Of a stretch of DNA of 64,000 bases, positions 62,425-64,000 are shown piece after piece (the first letter of the stretch is position 1; each line of letters starts with the position of its first letter). The DNA lies in NCBI GenBank assembly GCA_009760855.2, contig WPIO01000106.1, positions 509,501-573,500 on the forward strand, in the 5' to 3' direction. The position numbers were made by a program, and so were the translations under genes. A model generated the notes under the pieces. That model worked only from the letters and a program-made list of their open reading frames with translations, ran no database searches and was not told the DNA's origin. Source of the stretch: Cristatella mucedo (lineage: Eukaryota; Bryozoa; Phylactolaemata; Cristatellidae).

Positions 62425-64000
62425 GAACTGTTTGCATAGAACTCCCACTGTCCTGCTCCTACGTTGCATTGATCTGCTGCTGCCATGCATAACCAACATC
62501 ATTAATATGTCATTAGCCTCAGGTCAGGTCCCAGCACCTTTCAAAAAAGCTGTAGTCAGGCCACTTCTCAAGAAAGCTACACTAGACCAAGAGAACTTAA
62601 GCAACTACCGCCCAGTCTCCCTTCTACCATTCCTATCAAAGACACTGGAACGGGTCGCGGCAGACCAGCTGAACTCGTATATCGAAACCTCACACCTTGC
62701 TAGTAAGTTCCAGTCTGGCTTTAGAGCTAATCACTCCACAGAGTCAGCATTGCTTCGGGTATACAACGACCTACTTAGGAATGCAGACATGGGTAGAGTG
62801 TCTCTTCTTGTTTTGCTCGATCTTTCGGCAGCTTTTGATACCATCGATCACAAAGTACTTCTAGAGCGCCTCTCATCTCGCCTGGGCATCACTGGCACTG
62901 CTCTGCAGTGGTTCAGGTCCTATCTCAGTGGGAGACTCCAGAGTGCTGACGTGAATGGACAAAGATCATCTGAAGTACCTCTGAAATATGGAGTACCTCA
63001 GGGCTCTGTGCTAGGTCCGGTCCTTTTCACCGTTTATACTCTCCCTCTCGCTGATGTGATTGCCAAGCACAATCTAGGCTAGCACTTCTATGCGGATGAC
63101 ACTCAGTTGTACCTTTGCTTTGATCCCTCCCAGCCTTCGAGCACCTCAAATTCTCTCAACTCACTTGCTGCATGCATTGATGACATCCGATCATGGATGG
63201 CAGCAAATTTTCTAAAACTAAACGATGATAAAACTAACTTACTAGTTATGGGCAAACCTAGTGTTATTCAGAAATTGGAAAGGCTGACTTTCAAAATTGG
63301 CTCTGCCAGCATATCTCCAGTTGCATCAGCTCGAAATCTAGGTGTCATATTCCAAAGCGACCTCTCGTTAGACGACCACATCAGCTCCACAGTCAAATCA
63401 GCCTATTTTCAGCTTCATAACATTGCTAAAATTAGGGCTTGTTTAGATAAGGATACCACGTCCAAGTTGGTCCATGCATTCGTGACATCTCGTCTCGACT
63501 TCTGCAACTCACTGCTTACTGGCCTACCAGCATGTGCGATCAGGCGATTGCAGCTGGTGCAAAACTCTGCAGCTAGGCTTGTCTGTCGTGAGCGTCGCAG
63601 TTGCCACATTACTCCACTTCTCGCCGACCTGCACTGGTTACCAGTCAAGCAACGGATTGACTTCAAGGTTTTGTCGCTCACTTTTAGGTCTCTTCATTCT
63701 ATGGCTCCAGCCTATCTTTCAGAGATACTACCCCATCAGGCAAAGCATCGTACCACTCGCTTTTCGGAATCCAACAGTCTAGAAATACCTCGTACAAACC
63801 TTAAATCCTTTGGAGACCGTGCATTTAGCTCGTATGCTCCCACAGCCTGGAACTCCCTCCCGACCTGCATCAGAACATCCCCTGACCTGACCACATTTAA
63901 AAGAAACTTAAAAACATACCTATTTAGGACAGCATTTAGTGGGTCCTTGTGATTCGTCCTCGATGTGCTTATGCGTGCTGACACTGTTCATGCTGCCACT
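62425..64000 (+). mobile_element. LINE family 1 (L2/CR1 type), longest copy, runs off the right edge
   Basis: 5'-truncated inside ORF2, so there is no ORF1 or endonuclease. It contains the reverse transcriptase core, the C-terminal region and the start of the 3' UTR. The window ends before the hairpin and (ATT)n tail seen in other copies. It serves as the local reference for some twenty fragments. Confidence 0.95.
62432..63952 (+). pseudogene. LINE ORF2 reverse transcriptase with one in-frame stop
   Basis: One reading frame spans the whole stretch. Seen in order: NLSNYRPVSLLPFLSK, LLDLSAAFDTIDH (motif A with catalytic Asp), GVPQGSVLGPVLF (motif B), a TAG at 63080-63082, then FYADDTQLYL (motif C with the catalytic Asp pair), LKLNDDKT, LGVIFQSDLSLDDHIS and the C-terminal block ending TAFSGSL with TGA at 63950-63952. 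The enzyme copies LINE RNA into DNA at a nicked target. The TAG sits between motifs B and C and would remove the active site, so this copy is dead. The rest is intact, which shows it decayed only recently. The N-terminal endonuclease is absent through 5' truncation. Confidence 0.93.

Noticed and set aside
63080..63082. TAG read as an amino acid (code reassignment or readthrough)
   Set aside because: A single stop in a truncated LINE copy is ordinary decay. AFG3L2 and tetraspanin use standard stops, and no in-frame TAG occurs in their exons.

Overview
This is nuclear DNA from an animal. The evidence is GT-AG introns with alternating phases, an animal mitochondrial m-AAA protease gene, a tetraspanin gene, abundant L2/CR1-type LINE copies, tRNA-derived SINEs and long GA, GT, CA and ATT microsatellites. 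The species cannot be fixed from the sequence. An invertebrate, perhaps a flatworm, mollusc or other lophotrochozoan, is my best guess.

Layout. (1) 1-880, minus strand: the 5' part of a low-complexity charged protein that runs off the left edge. (2) 881-10,000: gene-poor, with a duplicated hairpin-bearing repeat next to GA runs, a decayed transposon-type ORF, one SINE and several LINE pieces. (3) 10,089-22,938, plus strand: an AFG3L2-type mitochondrial AAA metalloprotease. Seventeen exons can be joined with every splice phase agreeing and give 776 codons plus stop. Only the extreme N-terminus (exon 1) is unresolved. Its introns hold LINE copies, microsatellites, a SINE and a complete 185-bp hAT element of the SPIN type with intact 8-bp target duplications. 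(4) 24,255-35,205 and 39,615-53,975: two colinear copies of one segmental duplication. The right copy carries an intact two-exon tetraspanin gene (43,854-49,194, 248 residues). The left copy keeps only the first half of exon 1 and is a pseudogene. After duplication the copies gained different LINEs and SINEs, and the right copy expanded three short sequences into tandem arrays, including a 23-unit 19-bp minisatellite. (5) 53,976-64,000: mostly retrotransposon debris from two LINE families and unassigned DNA, ending in the longest LINE copy, whose reverse transcriptase has one in-frame stop and which runs off the right edge.

The two confident genes are unrelated in function: a mitochondrial inner-membrane protease and a plasma or endosomal membrane tetraspanin. 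There is no operon-like organisation. The dominant story is mobile DNA: two LINE families, at least two tRNA-derived SINE families (one sharing the LINE 3' tail), and a hAT element whose relatives are known for horizontal transfer between animal phyla.
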